Below, in pieces: positions 23,230-31,411 of a DNA stretch of 40,183 bases. Position 1 is the stretch's first letter; every line of letters begins with the position of its first letter. The stretch lies in NCBI GenBank assembly GCA_030688315.1, contig JAUYIT010000041.1:1-40183 (forward strand). Direction: 5' to 3'. The DNA comes from Candidatus Komeilibacteria bacterium (lineage in GTDB: Bacteria > Patescibacteriota > Patescibacteriia > UBA1558 > UBA10009). A program made the position numbers and the translations under genes. The notes below the pieces were generated by a model. The model was given only the letters and a program-made list of their open reading frames with translations. It was not told the origin of the DNA and made no database searches.

Positions 23230-24179
23230 TGAAAGTTTCAATTTTAGGCGCGGGCAGGTGGGGTTCAACCCTGGCCTGGCTGCAAAACAACGAGGGCCGA
23301 GAGGTAACTTTGTGGAACCGGCAGGATGAAATGCTGGATCAATGGTTGCGTACCCGTAAAAATAAGTATTTGTCATTGCCTAAAAAAGTTACCATTACGT
23401 CGGATTTAAGCGAAGCCCTCAAGAACAAAGTGATTTTTGTGTCGGTGCGCGCCCAACATTTTAGGGATTTATGCGGGCAAATCAAGGCCCATCATCCCAA
23501 ACACAAGCTGTTTATTTTAGCTATGAAGGGTTTGGAAGAAAAAACCGGCAAACGCTTGTCGCAGATATTTTTTGAATATTTTCATTCTTCCAACGGCGTG
23601 GGCGTGCTGGCCGGACCGGGCCATCCCCAGGAAATTTTCAAAAATATACCCACTATCATGACTTGCGCTACCTTGGCTAAAAAAGATCTGGCTTTGGCTG
23701 TTAAAACCTGTCAGACCTCTTTGATAAAGATTATTCCGAATAATGACTTGCTGGGCGTTGAAGTTGGGGCGGCCATAAAAAACGTGATGGGTTTAGCGGC
23801 CGGCTTGTTAGCCGGTTTAGGCATGCCGTCATGCAAAAGTTTTTTGCTGGCCCGCGGGCCGGTGGAAGTGGGCAATTTAATCAAAGCCATGGGCGGGCAA
23901 TATCAAACGGCTTTTGGCCTTTCTAATCTTGGTGATTTTGGGGCCACGGTTTTTTCCGGCTTCAGCTATAATCATCAGGCCGGGGAGTTGTGGGTTAAAG
24001 AACGAAAGCTTTCTCAAGCCGCTGAAGGCCTGCCCACTCTTAAGGCCGTCAAACTTCTGATGAAAAAATATAAAGTTAAAATGCCGATCTGCGATGCTGT
24101 TTACAAAGTTTTTTACCAAAATCTGCCGCCTGCTAAATTTGTTGCCACCTTGCTTAAGGAAAAAGTAAAATTTGAATAA
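23229..24179 (+). CDS. gpsA: Glycerol-3-phosphate dehydrogenase [NAD(P)+], divergent
   Basis: 316 aa. It reduces dihydroxyacetone phosphate to sn-glycerol-3-phosphate for phospholipids. The sequence shows the Rossmann loop GAGRWGSTLA, AMKGLEE (substrate Lys), LAGPGHPQE, GVEVGAAIKNVMGLAAG (catalytic Lys) and NLGDFGATVF, which matches GLGDL. The usual SRNRxxG motif, whose Arg contacts cofactor and substrate, is SYNHQAG here, so that Arg is missing. The protein is about 15-20 residues shorter than E. coli GpsA. The start codon shares a base with the tgt stop, so the two are coupled. Family identity is clear; the changed motif makes full activity less certain. Confidence 0.85.
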   Translation: MKVSILGAGRWGSTLAWLQNNEGREVTLWNRQDEMLDQWLRTRKNKYLSLPKKVTITSDLSEALKNKVIFVSVRAQHFRDLCGQIKAHHPKHKLFILAMKGLEEKTGKRLSQIFFEYFHSSNGVGVLAGPGHPQEIFKNIPTIMTCATLAKKDLALAVKTCQTSLIKIIPNNDLLGVEVGAAIKNVMGLAAGLLAGLGMPSCKSFLLARGPVEVGNLIKAMGGQYQTAFGLSNLGDFGATVFSGFSYNHQAGELWVKERKLSQAAEGLPTLKAVKLLMKKYKVKMPICDAVYKVFYQNLPPAKFVATLLKEKVKFE

Positions 24180-24221
24180 AAAAAGAGGGTGCCGATTATT
24201 CGGTTGGCCCTAAAGATTTTT
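24180..24221. terminator. Bidirectional terminator between gpsA and the convergent small gene
   Basis: AGGG-TG-CCGA-TTAT-TCGG-TTGG-CCCT hairpin. On the minus strand it is followed by seven T residues (CTCTTTTTTTATT), a strong terminator for the minus-strand gene. On the plus strand the tail AAAGATTTTT is weaker. Confidence 0.75.
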
Positions 24222-24601
24222 CACAGTTTTGCTGGTAGCTTTCTGTGGAAAAAACCTGGTTTATATGAGGCAATTAATCCGTTGTAAGTTGATGCCGCGC
24301 TAAATGCCTCGCTCCTGTTCCGAGTTGCTTCATGGTGGAGTCTGTAATATTCACTCCCGTTCTGATGAACATCCATGACATCGGATTCATCTCGCATGGA
24401 GGAATTGTAGCCACCGCTTCTTGCCAATGCGCTGGCTTGAGCTTGGTAGATTCCATCCTGTTGCGTATAGAATTGATAAGATTCATAAGCATCAACTAAA
24501 TTTCGGTAGAGCTTATTTTCTGGTCGATTGTAAATGAAAGTAATTACAACCGCTACCGTCAAAATTGACGTGGCCAGAATGGCCTTGGATTTGCGACTCA
24601 T
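24221..24601 (-). CDS. Small exported protein of unknown function
   Basis: 126 aa from the ATG at 24601-24599, chosen because a strong Shine-Dalgarno (AAAGGAG) lies 6 nt upstream; an in-frame upstream ATG at 24664 is ignored. The N-terminus MSRKSKAILATSILTVAVVITFIYN is a signal peptide or signal anchor. The rest is hydrophilic and rich in Tyr, Ser, Ala and Gln, likely helical, ending RKLPAKL. No Cys is present. No family is recognised. It is the only minus-strand gene here, and one of two in the window with a clear Shine-Dalgarno sequence, which suggests strong or differently controlled expression, or acquisition from elsewhere. A perfect palindrome lies over its probable transcription start. 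Confidence 0.75.
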   Translation of the reverse strand: MSRKSKAILATSILTVAVVITFIYNRPENKLYRNLVDAYESYQFYTQQDGIYQAQASALARSGGYNSSMRDESDVMDVHQNGSEYYRLHHEATRNRSEAFSAASTYNGLIASYKPGFFHRKLPAKL

Positions 24602-24626
24602 TTTTTCTCCTTTATTTGAGTCAATT

Positions 24627-24639
24627 GTGTTCCGAACAC
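24627..24639. promoter_or_regulatory. Operator-like palindrome at the promoter of the minus-strand gene
   Basis: GTGTTC-C-GAACAC, perfect 6-bp arms. On the minus strand a -10-like GATAAT (24646-24641) precedes it, so the palindrome covers the likely transcript start. A TTGACT lies at 24672-24667 but with a long 20-nt spacer. Confidence 0.5.
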
Positions 24640-24675
24640 TATTATCCAACCATATTAAATCCAAAAAGTCAAGTA

Positions 24676-24704
24676 TTGCTTAAACCACGGCTTTTTATTA
24701 TAAT
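24676..24704 (+). promoter_or_regulatory. Promoter of glyS
   Basis: TTGCTT (24676-24681), a 17-nt spacer and TATAAT (24699-24704). It is divergent from, and close to, the promoter of the minus-strand small gene. Confidence 0.7.
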
Positions 24705-24708
24705 AAAG

Positions 24709-24732
24709 CTAATCTTAAACAGATTAGTTTTT
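24709..24732 (+). promoter_or_regulatory. Stem-loop at the 5' end of the glyS transcript
   Basis: CTAATCT (24709-24715) / AGATTAG (24721-24727) around TAAAC, followed by TTTTT. It begins at the predicted transcript start (about 24711) and ends 5 nt before the ATG. It may be a weak attenuator, a 5' protective hairpin or an operator. Confidence 0.5.
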
Positions 24733-24737
24733 AAATT

Positions 24738-26141
24738 ATGTCCAAAAAAGACCAGTCAGATAAACCCAGTGAGTCAAAGGTTAACCCGCTGATGGAAAAA
24801 ATCGTTTCCCTGGCCAAAAGGCGGGGCTTTATTTTTCAATCTTCCGAAATTTACGGTGGCATTAATTCCATTTACGATTACGGCCCGTTGGGCGTGGAGC
24901 TCAAAAACAACGTTAAAAAAGAATGGTGGAAGGCTATGGTGCAGATGCGTAATAACGTGGAAGGCCTGGATTCCGGCATTTTAATGCATCCTAAAATCTG
25001 GGAAGCCAGCGGCCACTTGGCCGGGTTTACCGATCCGCTGGTTGACTGCAAAAAATGCAAAAGAAGATTTAGGGCCGATCATTTATTGGAAGCCAAGGGT
25101 TTAAAGCCCGATTTTAGGCCGGCCAGTTTTTCGGAAGAGGGAATTGATTGTCCGGAATGCGGCGGGGAGCTGACCAATGTGCGCGATTTTAACTTGATGT
25201 TTAAAACCTTTATGGGCGCTTTGGAAGAATCATCGGCCGAAATCTATTTGCGCCCCGAAACGGCGCAGGGAATTTACGTTAATTTTCCTAATGTGTTAAA
25301 TTCTTCCCGCCAAAAACTACCCTTTGGCATTGCTCAAATCGGCAAGGCCTTTAGAAATGAAATTACTCCGGGCAACTTTACTTTTCGCATGCGCGAATTT
25401 GAACAAATGGAAATGCAGTTCTTTGTTAATCCCAAAGAAGCCGATAAGTGGTTTGAATACTGGCAGGAACAGCGGCTAAACTGGTATTTGGATTTGGGGG
25501 TTAACAAGGATAAATTGAAATTTAGAAAACACGCCTCCGATGAACTGGCTCATTACGCCAAAGCCGCCATGGACGTGGAATACGATTTTCCTTTTGATCA
25601 GCGCGAATTGGAAGGCATTCATAACCGCGGCGAATGGGATTTATCGCGCCACCAAAAATTTTCCGGCAAGGATTTGCAGTATCAGGATCAAGAAAACAAG
25701 GAAAAGTTTACGCCTTATATTATTGAAACTTCCGGCGGTGTGGATCGCTGTACCTTGATGTTTTTGCTTAATGCTTACACTGAAGTTGATACTCGGTCAG
25801 GGGATGAAGATGCTAAGCATGAAACGGAAGTGGTGTTAAAATTAGATAAGCGTTTGGCGCCCATTAAAGTGGCCATTTTGCCTTTATCTAAAAAGCTGGA
25901 AAAAGATGCTATGCCGTTGTACGAAGAAATAAGAAAATCATACATGTGTCAGTATGATGATGCCGGTAGTATCGGAAAACGCTACCGTCGGCAGGATGAA
26001 ATCGGCACGCCTTATTGCGTAACCTTTGATTTTGATTCAGTGGAAGATAAAAAAGTAACTGTTCGCGACCGCGATACCATGGCGCAGGAACGAATCGCCA
26101 TTTCAGAGTTAAAGGATTACTTAACGGAAAAGTTTTGCTAA
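24738..26141 (+). CDS. glyS: Glycyl-tRNA synthetase, single-chain (alpha2) type
   Basis: 467 aa class II synthetase of the dimeric type, not the alpha2beta2 GlyQ/GlyS type. It charges tRNA-Gly. The sequence shows RRGFIFQSSEIYGGINSIYDYGPLG at the N-terminus (split: RRGFIFQSSEIYGG, INSIYDYGPLG) and motif 2, FRNEITPGNFTFRMREFEQMEMQFF (as FRNEITPGNF and FRMREFEQME). YLRPETAQGIYVNF and motif 3 ETSGGVDRCTLMFLLNAY follow. A Cys4 zinc-type element (CKKCKRRF ... CPECGGEL) occupies the insertion after motif 1. The C-terminal anticodon-binding domain (LAPIKVAILPL ... YDDAGSIGKRYRRQDEIGTPYCV) is complete. A family A repeat lies directly after the stop. Confidence 0.97.
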   Translation: MSKKDQSDKPSESKVNPLMEKIVSLAKRRGFIFQSSEIYGGINSIYDYGPLGVELKNNVKKEWWKAMVQMRNNVEGLDSGILMHPKIWEASGHLAGFTDPLVDCKKCKRRFRADHLLEAKGLKPDFRPASFSEEGIDCPECGGELTNVRDFNLMFKTFMGALEESSAEIYLRPETAQGIYVNFPNVLNSSRQKLPFGIAQIGKAFRNEITPGNFTFRMREFEQMEMQFFVNPKEADKWFEYWQEQRLNWYLDLGVNKDKLKFRKHASDELAHYAKAAMDVEYDFPFDQRELEGIHNRGEWDLSRHQKFSGKDLQYQDQENKEKFTPYIIETSGGVDRCTLMFLLNAYTEVDTRSGDEDAKHETEVVLKLDKRLAPIKVAILPLSKKLEKDAMPLYEEIRKSYMCQYDDAGSIGKRYRRQDEIGTPYCVTFDFDSVEDKKVTVRDRDTMAQERIAISELKDYLTEKFC

Positions 26142-26143
26142 TG

Positions 26144-26232
26144 GTCATTGCGAGGAGCTCAAGCGACGAAGCAATCCCGATGTTATACCAAGTACAACGG
26201 GATTGCCGCGCCCCTTCGGGGCTCGCAATGAC
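26144..26232. repeat. Complete family A nested palindromic repeat
   Basis: About 89 bp bounded by GTCATTGCGAG and CTCGCAATGAC, with inner complementary segments GAAGCAATCCCG / CGGGATTGC. It forms a long hairpin between glyS and the M16 protease gene. Confidence 0.85.
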
Positions 26233-26264
26233 GGTTAAGGCAAAACTTTTCCTTGAATAAAACT

Positions 26265-27527
26265 ATGTTCAAACAAGAAACACTGTCCAATGGCATTCAA
26301 TTGATTACCGCGCATCGCGCCGATACCCAAGCGGTGACGGTGTTGGTTTTAGTTAAAGTGGGCTCAAGATATGAACCGGTGGAACTAAACGGCGTTTCGC
26401 ATTTTATTGAACATCTTTTATTTAAAGGTACGGCTAAGCGGCCTTCCAGCCAGCATTTAAGTCGGCTGTTAGACGGTATCGGCGCCGAATACAACGCTTT
26501 TACCGGCAAGGATCATACCGGCTACTACGTTAAAGCCGCGGCTGAACATTTAACTTTGGCTTTGGATGTATTATCCGACATGTTTTTTAATTCGCTGTTT
26601 GACCCCAAGGAAATGGATAAAGAACGGGGCGTGATTGTGGAAGAGATTAACATGTACAGCGATAATCCGTTAATGCTGATCGGCGATATTTTTGAAACCG
26701 CTATTTATGAAGGCCATCCTTTGGGCCGAAAAATCAGCGGCCCCAAGGAAGTGATTCAAAAAGTGAGCCGGGAAAAACTGGTTAAATTTTACAAGGATTA
26801 TTATTACCGCAATCAGATCATTGTGGGCGTGGCCGGTAATTTTAATCAAAGCGCCGTCAAGCAAATAGTGGCCGGTTATTTTTCCAACAAACAGGTTAAG
26901 CAAGCCAAACGTCCGTTTGCCAGGTTTTCTTCCAAACAAAAATCACCCAGAATTAATCTGCATTATAAAGATACGGAACAAGTTCAGCTGGCTTTGGGTT
27001 TCCCTTCATTTAAAAATACCGATCCGCGCGCTTACGCGCTGTCATTGTTGGCCATTATTTTGGGCGGGAATATGAGTTCGCGTTTGTTTACCGAAATCCG
27101 TGAAAAACGCGGTTTGGCCTATTTTGTCAAAGCCGGCAGTGAAAGTTATGAAGACACTGGTTCGCTGATTGTTCAGGCGGGTCTGGAATTAAACAGCGTG
27201 CCCAAGGCCATTACCACTATCTTAGCCGAACTTAAAAAAGTCAAAACCACTGGCGTAACATCCGCCGAACTGGCTAGGGCCAAGGAATTTTTAAAAGGCA
27301 AGTTTGTGTTACAACTGGAAGATTCGGCAAATTTAATCGGCTGGATCGCCGAACAGCAATTATTGACCGGCAAAATTTCCACACCCGAACAAAAATTGAA
27401 AAAAATCATGGCCGTCACATTGGCCGATGTTAAAAACGTTGCCGGACAGGTGCTGGATTTTTCTAAAACCAATTTAGCTTTGATCGGTCCATTTAAGGAC
27501 CGGGATAATTTTTTAAAGCTTCTTTAA
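26265..27527 (+). CDS. M16-family zinc metallopeptidase (processing-peptidase-like)
   Basis: 420 aa from ATG 26265 (MFKQETLSNGIQLI, a standard M16 start); a TTG four codons upstream is less likely. The inverted zinc motif HxxEH is visible as HFIEH (residues 46-50), with the distal Glu in VIVEEINMYSDNP. The substrate-binding GLAYFV region follows in the second half (REKRGLAYFVKAG). Length fits a single two-domain subunit. Relatives include YmxG/PqqL-type and mitochondrial processing peptidases. Substrate is unknown. It sits alone between two family A repeats, which may insulate it from glyS and the permease. Confidence 0.92.
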   Translation: MFKQETLSNGIQLITAHRADTQAVTVLVLVKVGSRYEPVELNGVSHFIEHLLFKGTAKRPSSQHLSRLLDGIGAEYNAFTGKDHTGYYVKAAAEHLTLALDVLSDMFFNSLFDPKEMDKERGVIVEEINMYSDNPLMLIGDIFETAIYEGHPLGRKISGPKEVIQKVSREKLVKFYKDYYYRNQIIVGVAGNFNQSAVKQIVAGYFSNKQVKQAKRPFARFSSKQKSPRINLHYKDTEQVQLALGFPSFKNTDPRAYALSLLAIILGGNMSSRLFTEIREKRGLAYFVKAGSESYEDTGSLIVQAGLELNSVPKAITTILAELKKVKTTGVTSAELARAKEFLKGKFVLQLEDSANLIGWIAEQQLLTGKISTPEQKLKKIMAVTLADVKNVAGQVLDFSKTNLALIGPFKDRDNFLKLL

Positions 27528-27542
27528 TAAAAAATAATAGAG

Positions 27543-27607
27543 TTGCGAGGAGCGAAGCGACGAAGCAATCTCGACGGGATTGCTTCGCTCCCTGCGGTCG
27601 CTCGCAA
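27543..27607. repeat. Family A nested palindromic repeat
   Basis: TTGCGAGGAGCGAAGCGAC at the left and GGTCGCTCGCAA at the right, with inner arms GAAGCAATC / GATTGCTTC. It ends 10 nt before the permease start codon. The open frame through it is not part of the gene. Confidence 0.8.
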
Positions 27608-27617
27608 TTATAATAAT

Positions 27618-28658
27618 ATGGATAAACAAATAACCGTTAATATTTCCACCGCCGCTATTGTCAAAGTGCTCGTGTTTGCGGCCGTGCTGGCGTTTTTATA
27701 TTTAATCAAGGAAGTGATTTTTATCATTTTCGTGGCCTTAATTATGGCCGCGGCCCTTGACCCGTGGGTGGACTGGTTGCAAAAACGCCGCATCCCCAGA
27801 GGCCTAGGCATTGTGATCATTTACATTATTTTATTCTCCTTTGTCAGCTTGGCCGTGATTTTAATTGTGCCGCCCATAACCAAGGAAGTGGGCCAGCTTT
27901 CGGAAAATTTTCCTTTGTATTATGAAAAAGTGATGAACGGTTTGCAGAGCTTTGCTTCGGTCCAAACCGGCTCTGCCCAACAGCAGGTGCAGGATAGCTT
28001 AAAATCGTTGGGCAACAATTTGCCGCAAACCATTTCCAGTTTGGTGTCCACGATTTTTGACATTTTTGGCGGCATTTTTTCGGTGCTGTTGGTGCTGGTG
28101 ATCACTTTTTACCTGACGGTTCAGGAAGAAGCCATGAAAACCTTTATCCAATCTTTGGCGCCCGACAAGCTGCAGCCCTATTTAATGCGTTTGTACGGCC
28201 GGATTCAGCTTAAAATGGGTTTATGGCTGCGCGGTCAGATTATTTTGTCGCTCGTTATATTTGTTTTAACATTCATTGGCCTGACCATTTTGGGCGTGCC
28301 TTACGCTTTGATTTTGGCATTTATAGCCGGTCTGTTTGAAATTGTGCCGTTTATCGGCCCGCTGTTGGCTTCCATTCCGGCCATCTTTTTTGCCTTTTTG
28401 CAGTCGCCGTTTATGGGCGTCTCGGTCATTATCCTTTACTTTGTAATTCAGGAACTGGAAAATCATTTGATTGTGCCTAAAATAATGAGTAAGGCCGTGG
28501 GCATGAATGCTTTGGTAGTTATCCTGGTTATTTTGGTCGGTGCCAAGCTGGGCGGTATTGTGGGCGCTTTGCTGGCTGTACCGGTGGCCACCGGCCTTAA
28601 TGAGTTTTTAAAGGATTTGATTGAAAAAAGAATTGAAGGGGAGAATAAACTGGCCTAA
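27618..28658 (+). CDS. AI-2E family (TqsA/YdiK/PerM-like) permease
   Basis: 346 aa from ATG 27618; the 25 codons open upstream are repeat DNA. It has about seven or eight transmembrane segments: two at the N-terminus (LVFAAVLAFLYLIKEVIFIIFVALIMAAALDPWVDWL region), then a long amphipathic central part (about residues 85-150). The family core includes GLFEIVPFIGPLLASIPA and IQELENHLIVPKIMSKAVGMNALVVILVILVGAKLGG, here in the stretches ENHLIVPKIMSKAVG and GIVGALLAVPVATGL. Transported substrates vary in this family, so none is assigned. rsmI follows after 5 nt, indicating an operon with rsmI and metG. Confidence 0.9.
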   Translation: MDKQITVNISTAAIVKVLVFAAVLAFLYLIKEVIFIIFVALIMAAALDPWVDWLQKRRIPRGLGIVIIYIILFSFVSLAVILIVPPITKEVGQLSENFPLYYEKVMNGLQSFASVQTGSAQQQVQDSLKSLGNNLPQTISSLVSTIFDIFGGIFSVLLVLVITFYLTVQEEAMKTFIQSLAPDKLQPYLMRLYGRIQLKMGLWLRGQIILSLVIFVLTFIGLTILGVPYALILAFIAGLFEIVPFIGPLLASIPAIFFAFLQSPFMGVSVIILYFVIQELENHLIVPKIMSKAVGMNALVVILVILVGAKLGGIVGALLAVPVATGLNEFLKDLIEKRIEGENKLA

Positions 28659-28663
28659 TTCTA

Positions 28664-29395
28664 ATGAGTACGTTATACATTGTTTCCACGCCGATCGGTA
28701 ATTTGGAAGATATTACTTTAAGAGCAATTAGAATTCTTAAGGAAGTTGATTTTGTTTTGTGCGAAGATACGCGGGTCACTAAAAATCTGCTGGCTCATTA
28801 TCAAATTGCCACGCCGACCTTGTCTTTTCATCAGCATTCAACCGGTTTGGAAATTGATAAACTGATTAATCTAATCAAAGAGGGGAAGAATCTGGCTTTG
28901 GTAACCGATGCCGGCACGCCGGGCGTATCAGATCCGGGCGGAGTTTTAGTGGCCGAAGCCGTCAAGCAATTTCGGCCAGAGGCCGATCAGCCTCTGGCTG
29001 ACGGCAGTGAGGTCAAGATTGAAACTATTCCCGGTCCCTCGGCTTTAACCGCGGCCATCGCGATTTCCGGTTTGCCCATGGAAAAGTTTTTGTTTCTGGG
29101 TTTTTTGCCTCATAAAAAAGGCCGGCAAACCTTGTTAAAAAAAATTGCCGAGTCGGAATATCCGGTGGTGTTATATGAGTCAGTTCATCGCATCGGCAAG
29201 CTGTTGAACGAGTTGTCAGGTCCCGCCTTCGCTCAAGCTTCGGCGGACAAGCAGGATTATCAGTTGGTGGTTGGCCGTGAGTTGACCAAAAAGTTTGAAA
29301 CGGTTTACAGAGGATCGGTTGAGGAAGTTAAAAGTCAGTTAAAGCCAACTGAGGTTAAGGGTGAGTTCGTTGTAATAATTCACAAACATGAGTAA
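28664..29395 (+). CDS. rsmI: 16S rRNA (cytidine1402-2'-O)-methyltransferase, with two palindromic insertions
   Basis: 243 aa. It methylates the ribose of C1402 in 16S rRNA with S-adenosylmethionine. The sequence shows STPIGNLEDITLRAI, CEDTRVTKNLL, VTDAGTPGVSDPG, IPGPSALTAAIAISG and VVLYESVHRI, then VVGRELTKKFE; all are the expected RsmI (YraL) motifs. Two in-frame foreign-looking stretches occur in surface loops: FRPEADQPLADGSE, from the inverted repeat at 28975-28998, and PAFAQASADK, from the repeat at 29222-29247. Neither breaks a motif. The last 8 nt overlap metG. The C-terminal HTH region of longer RsmI proteins is not present. Confidence 0.94.
   Translation: MSTLYIVSTPIGNLEDITLRAIRILKEVDFVLCEDTRVTKNLLAHYQIATPTLSFHQHSTGLEIDKLINLIKEGKNLALVTDAGTPGVSDPGGVLVAEAVKQFRPEADQPLADGSEVKIETIPGPSALTAAIAISGLPMEKFLFLGFLPHKKGRQTLLKKIAESEYPVVLYESVHRIGKLLNELSGPAFAQASADKQDYQLVVGRELTKKFETVYRGSVEEVKSQLKPTEVKGEFVVIIHKHE
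28975..28998. repeat. Inverted repeat inserted in rsmI
   Basis: GCCAGAGGC / GCCTCTGGC around CGATCA, read as part of FRPEADQPLADG between the helix AEAVKQ and the strand IETIPGPSA. Confidence 0.65.
29222..29247. repeat. GC-rich palindromic repeat inserted in rsmI
   Basis: CCGCC-TTC-GCT-CA-AGC-TTC-GGCGG symmetry, read PAFAQASADK. I recall near-identical peptides (AFAKASADK) in other Patescibacteria proteins, which fits a dispersed repeat. Confidence 0.65.
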
Positions 29396-30812
29396 AAAAT
29401 TCTATATCACAACCGCCATTCCGTACGTTAATGCCAAACCGCATATTGGTTTTGCTTTGGAAATTGTTCAGGCGGACGCGCTGGCGCGTTATCACCGCGA
29501 GGCGGGGGATGAAGTTTTGTTTTTGACGGGCACGGATGAAAACAGCTTAAAAAACGTCCAGGCCGCGGCCAAAGAGGATATTGCCACGCAGGCGTTGTGT
29601 GACCGCAACGCCGCGATTTTTTTCGATTTAAAAAACGCGTTGAACCTGTCATTTGATTCATTTATCAGAACCACGGAAGAACGGCATATTTTGGGCGCGC
29701 AAAAATTATGGTCAACTTGCAAAAAGGAAGATATTTACAAAAAGAAGTACAAAGGATTTTATTGCGTGGGCTGTGAGGCGTTTTACGCAGAAAAAGATTT
29801 GACGGACGGTTTGTGTCCGGAACATAAAACCAAGCCGGATTTGATTGAAGAAGAAAACTATTTTTTTAAACTTTCCAATTATCAGGATGAGTTATTAAAG
29901 CTGATTGAATCGGATAAATATCAGGTGGTGCCGGAAACCAAAAAGAATGAGATCACCAGTTTTATTAAAATGGGTTTGGAGGATTTTAGCATTTCCCGCT
30001 CCACGGAACGGGCCCATGGCTGGGGCGTGCCGGTGCCGGGTGACGAATCGCAAATTATGTATGTTTGGTTTGACGCGCTGTCAAACTATATTACCGCCTT
30101 GGATTATGCCGGTGAGCAAAAATTATTCAACCAATTTTGGCCGGCTGACGTTCATGTTGTGGGCAAGGGCGTAATACGGTTCCACGCCGTTTACTGGCCC
30201 GCCATGCTCCTCTCCGCCGGCCTGGAACTTCCTAAAGAATTGTTTGTCCACGGCTACATTAATGTAGGCGGTGAAAAAATGAGCAAGTCTCTTGGTAACG
30301 TAATTGATCCTTTTGAACTGGTTCAGCAATACGGCACCGACGCGGTCAGGTATTATTTGTTAAAGCAGGTTCATCCGGTGGAAGATTCCGATTTTACCGT
30401 GGAAAAATTTGAAGAAGTATATAACGCGGATTTGGCCAACGGGCTGGGTAATTTAATTTCTAGAACATCTAACTTGATTGAGAAGAATTTTGACGGCAAA
30501 ATTAAAACCAAGAGTGTAAAATTAAAAACCAATACGGATGGTTTTATCAAGGAATACCGGTTTGATTCGGCGTTAAAGCTGATCCAGGAGCAAATTACCG
30601 TTGCCGATCAAATGATTGACAGGGAAAAGCCCTGGGAATTAGTTAAAACGGATACTAATAAAGCGGAAGAGGTTTTAACTGACGTCGCTAATAAAATTGT
30701 CTCAATTGCCGTTGCCTTAAAACCGTTTTTACCGGCCACGGCGGAAAAAATAATCGCCCAGTTTACGGCCGCCAAGATTGTCAAAGGCGAATCATTATTC
30801 CCCAGAATTTAA
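29388..30812 (+). CDS. metG: Methionyl-tRNA synthetase, short form
   Basis: 474 aa. It charges elongator and initiator tRNA-Met. Class I signatures are PHIGF (residues 18-22, HIGH) and KMSKS (297-301), with FLTGTDENS, MYVWFDALSNYI and VVGKGVIRFHAVYWPAML. A knuckle-type Cys pair (FYCVGCEAFY) and a further Cys (GLCPEH) mark the connective-peptide zinc region, with one ligand of the usual set replaced by His. The alpha-helical anticodon domain is present, but the C-terminal dimerisation (Trbp111-like) domain is missing, so it is probably a monomer. It overlaps rsmI by 8 nt and the two are likely translationally coupled. Confidence 0.96.
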   Translation: MSKKFYITTAIPYVNAKPHIGFALEIVQADALARYHREAGDEVLFLTGTDENSLKNVQAAAKEDIATQALCDRNAAIFFDLKNALNLSFDSFIRTTEERHILGAQKLWSTCKKEDIYKKKYKGFYCVGCEAFYAEKDLTDGLCPEHKTKPDLIEEENYFFKLSNYQDELLKLIESDKYQVVPETKKNEITSFIKMGLEDFSISRSTERAHGWGVPVPGDESQIMYVWFDALSNYITALDYAGEQKLFNQFWPADVHVVGKGVIRFHAVYWPAMLLSAGLELPKELFVHGYINVGGEKMSKSLGNVIDPFELVQQYGTDAVRYYLLKQVHPVEDSDFTVEKFEEVYNADLANGLGNLISRTSNLIEKNFDGKIKTKSVKLKTNTDGFIKEYRFDSALKLIQEQITVADQMIDREKPWELVKTDTNKAEEVLTDVANKIVSIAVALKPFLPATAEKIIAQFTAAKIVKGESLFPRI

Positions 30813-30833
30813 TCATCATTAACCATTAATCAT

Positions 30834-31409
30834 ATGTCAGCAATCGACATAATCATTCTCGTCATTTTAGCCCTGTTTGTTTACAAAGGCGTTAAACTGG
30901 GTTTGATTGAATCCATCGGCGGTATTTTGGGCTTGTTTGTGGGCGCCTACATGGCCGGCCGTTATTACCAACAGGTCGGCGACATGCTCTCGGGCGTGTT
31001 GTTCGGCTCGCAGATTTTAGCCAACGTGCTGGGTTTTATTTTGGTTTTTATTGTGGTTAACCGAGGCATCGCTTTGCTCTTTTGGATTATCGGCAAAATT
31101 TTCAATTTAATCGCCATCATTCCGTTTTTAAGGACTTTCAATCATTTGCTGGGCGGAATTTTTGGGCTCATTGAAGGCGTGATTTTTATCGGCATTATCG
31201 TTTTCTTTTTATCCTTAATTCCGTTTACCCAAGGGTTTGGCCAAAAGGTGGAGCAGTCCAGATTTGCCGGTATTTTGGAAACCGTGGGTAAAATCGCGGA
31301 TCCGTTTATTCCGGATTATCTGGGCGATTGGACTTTGGGTACACCTAAACTACCCTTTGATCTTCCGCAAAAGTTAAATGATTTGAAATTAGGTAGTGAC
31401 GAAGAATAA
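30834..31409 (+). CDS. cvpA: CvpA family membrane protein
   Basis: 191 aa with four predicted membrane segments in the CvpA pattern. It starts IDIIILVILALFVYKGVKLGLIESIGGILGLFVGAYMAG (pieces IDIIILVILALFVYKG and GGILGLFVGAYMAG) and continues with GFILVFIVVNRGIALLF and LNHLLGGIFGLIEGVI-type sequence. CvpA homologues affect colicin V export and envelope homeostasis; the molecular role is not settled. tatD begins 2 nt downstream, so both are on one transcript. Confidence 0.85.
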   Translation: MSAIDIIILVILALFVYKGVKLGLIESIGGILGLFVGAYMAGRYYQQVGDMLSGVLFGSQILANVLGFILVFIVVNRGIALLFWIIGKIFNLIAIIPFLRTFNHLLGGIFGLIEGVIFIGIIVFFLSLIPFTQGFGQKVEQSRFAGILETVGKIADPFIPDYLGDWTLGTPKLPFDLPQKLNDLKLGSDEE

Positions 31410-31411
31410 TT

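Noticed and set aside
27543..27617. N-terminal extension of the AI-2E permease
   Set aside because: These codons come from a family A repeat; the hydrophobic family start follows the ATG at 27618.
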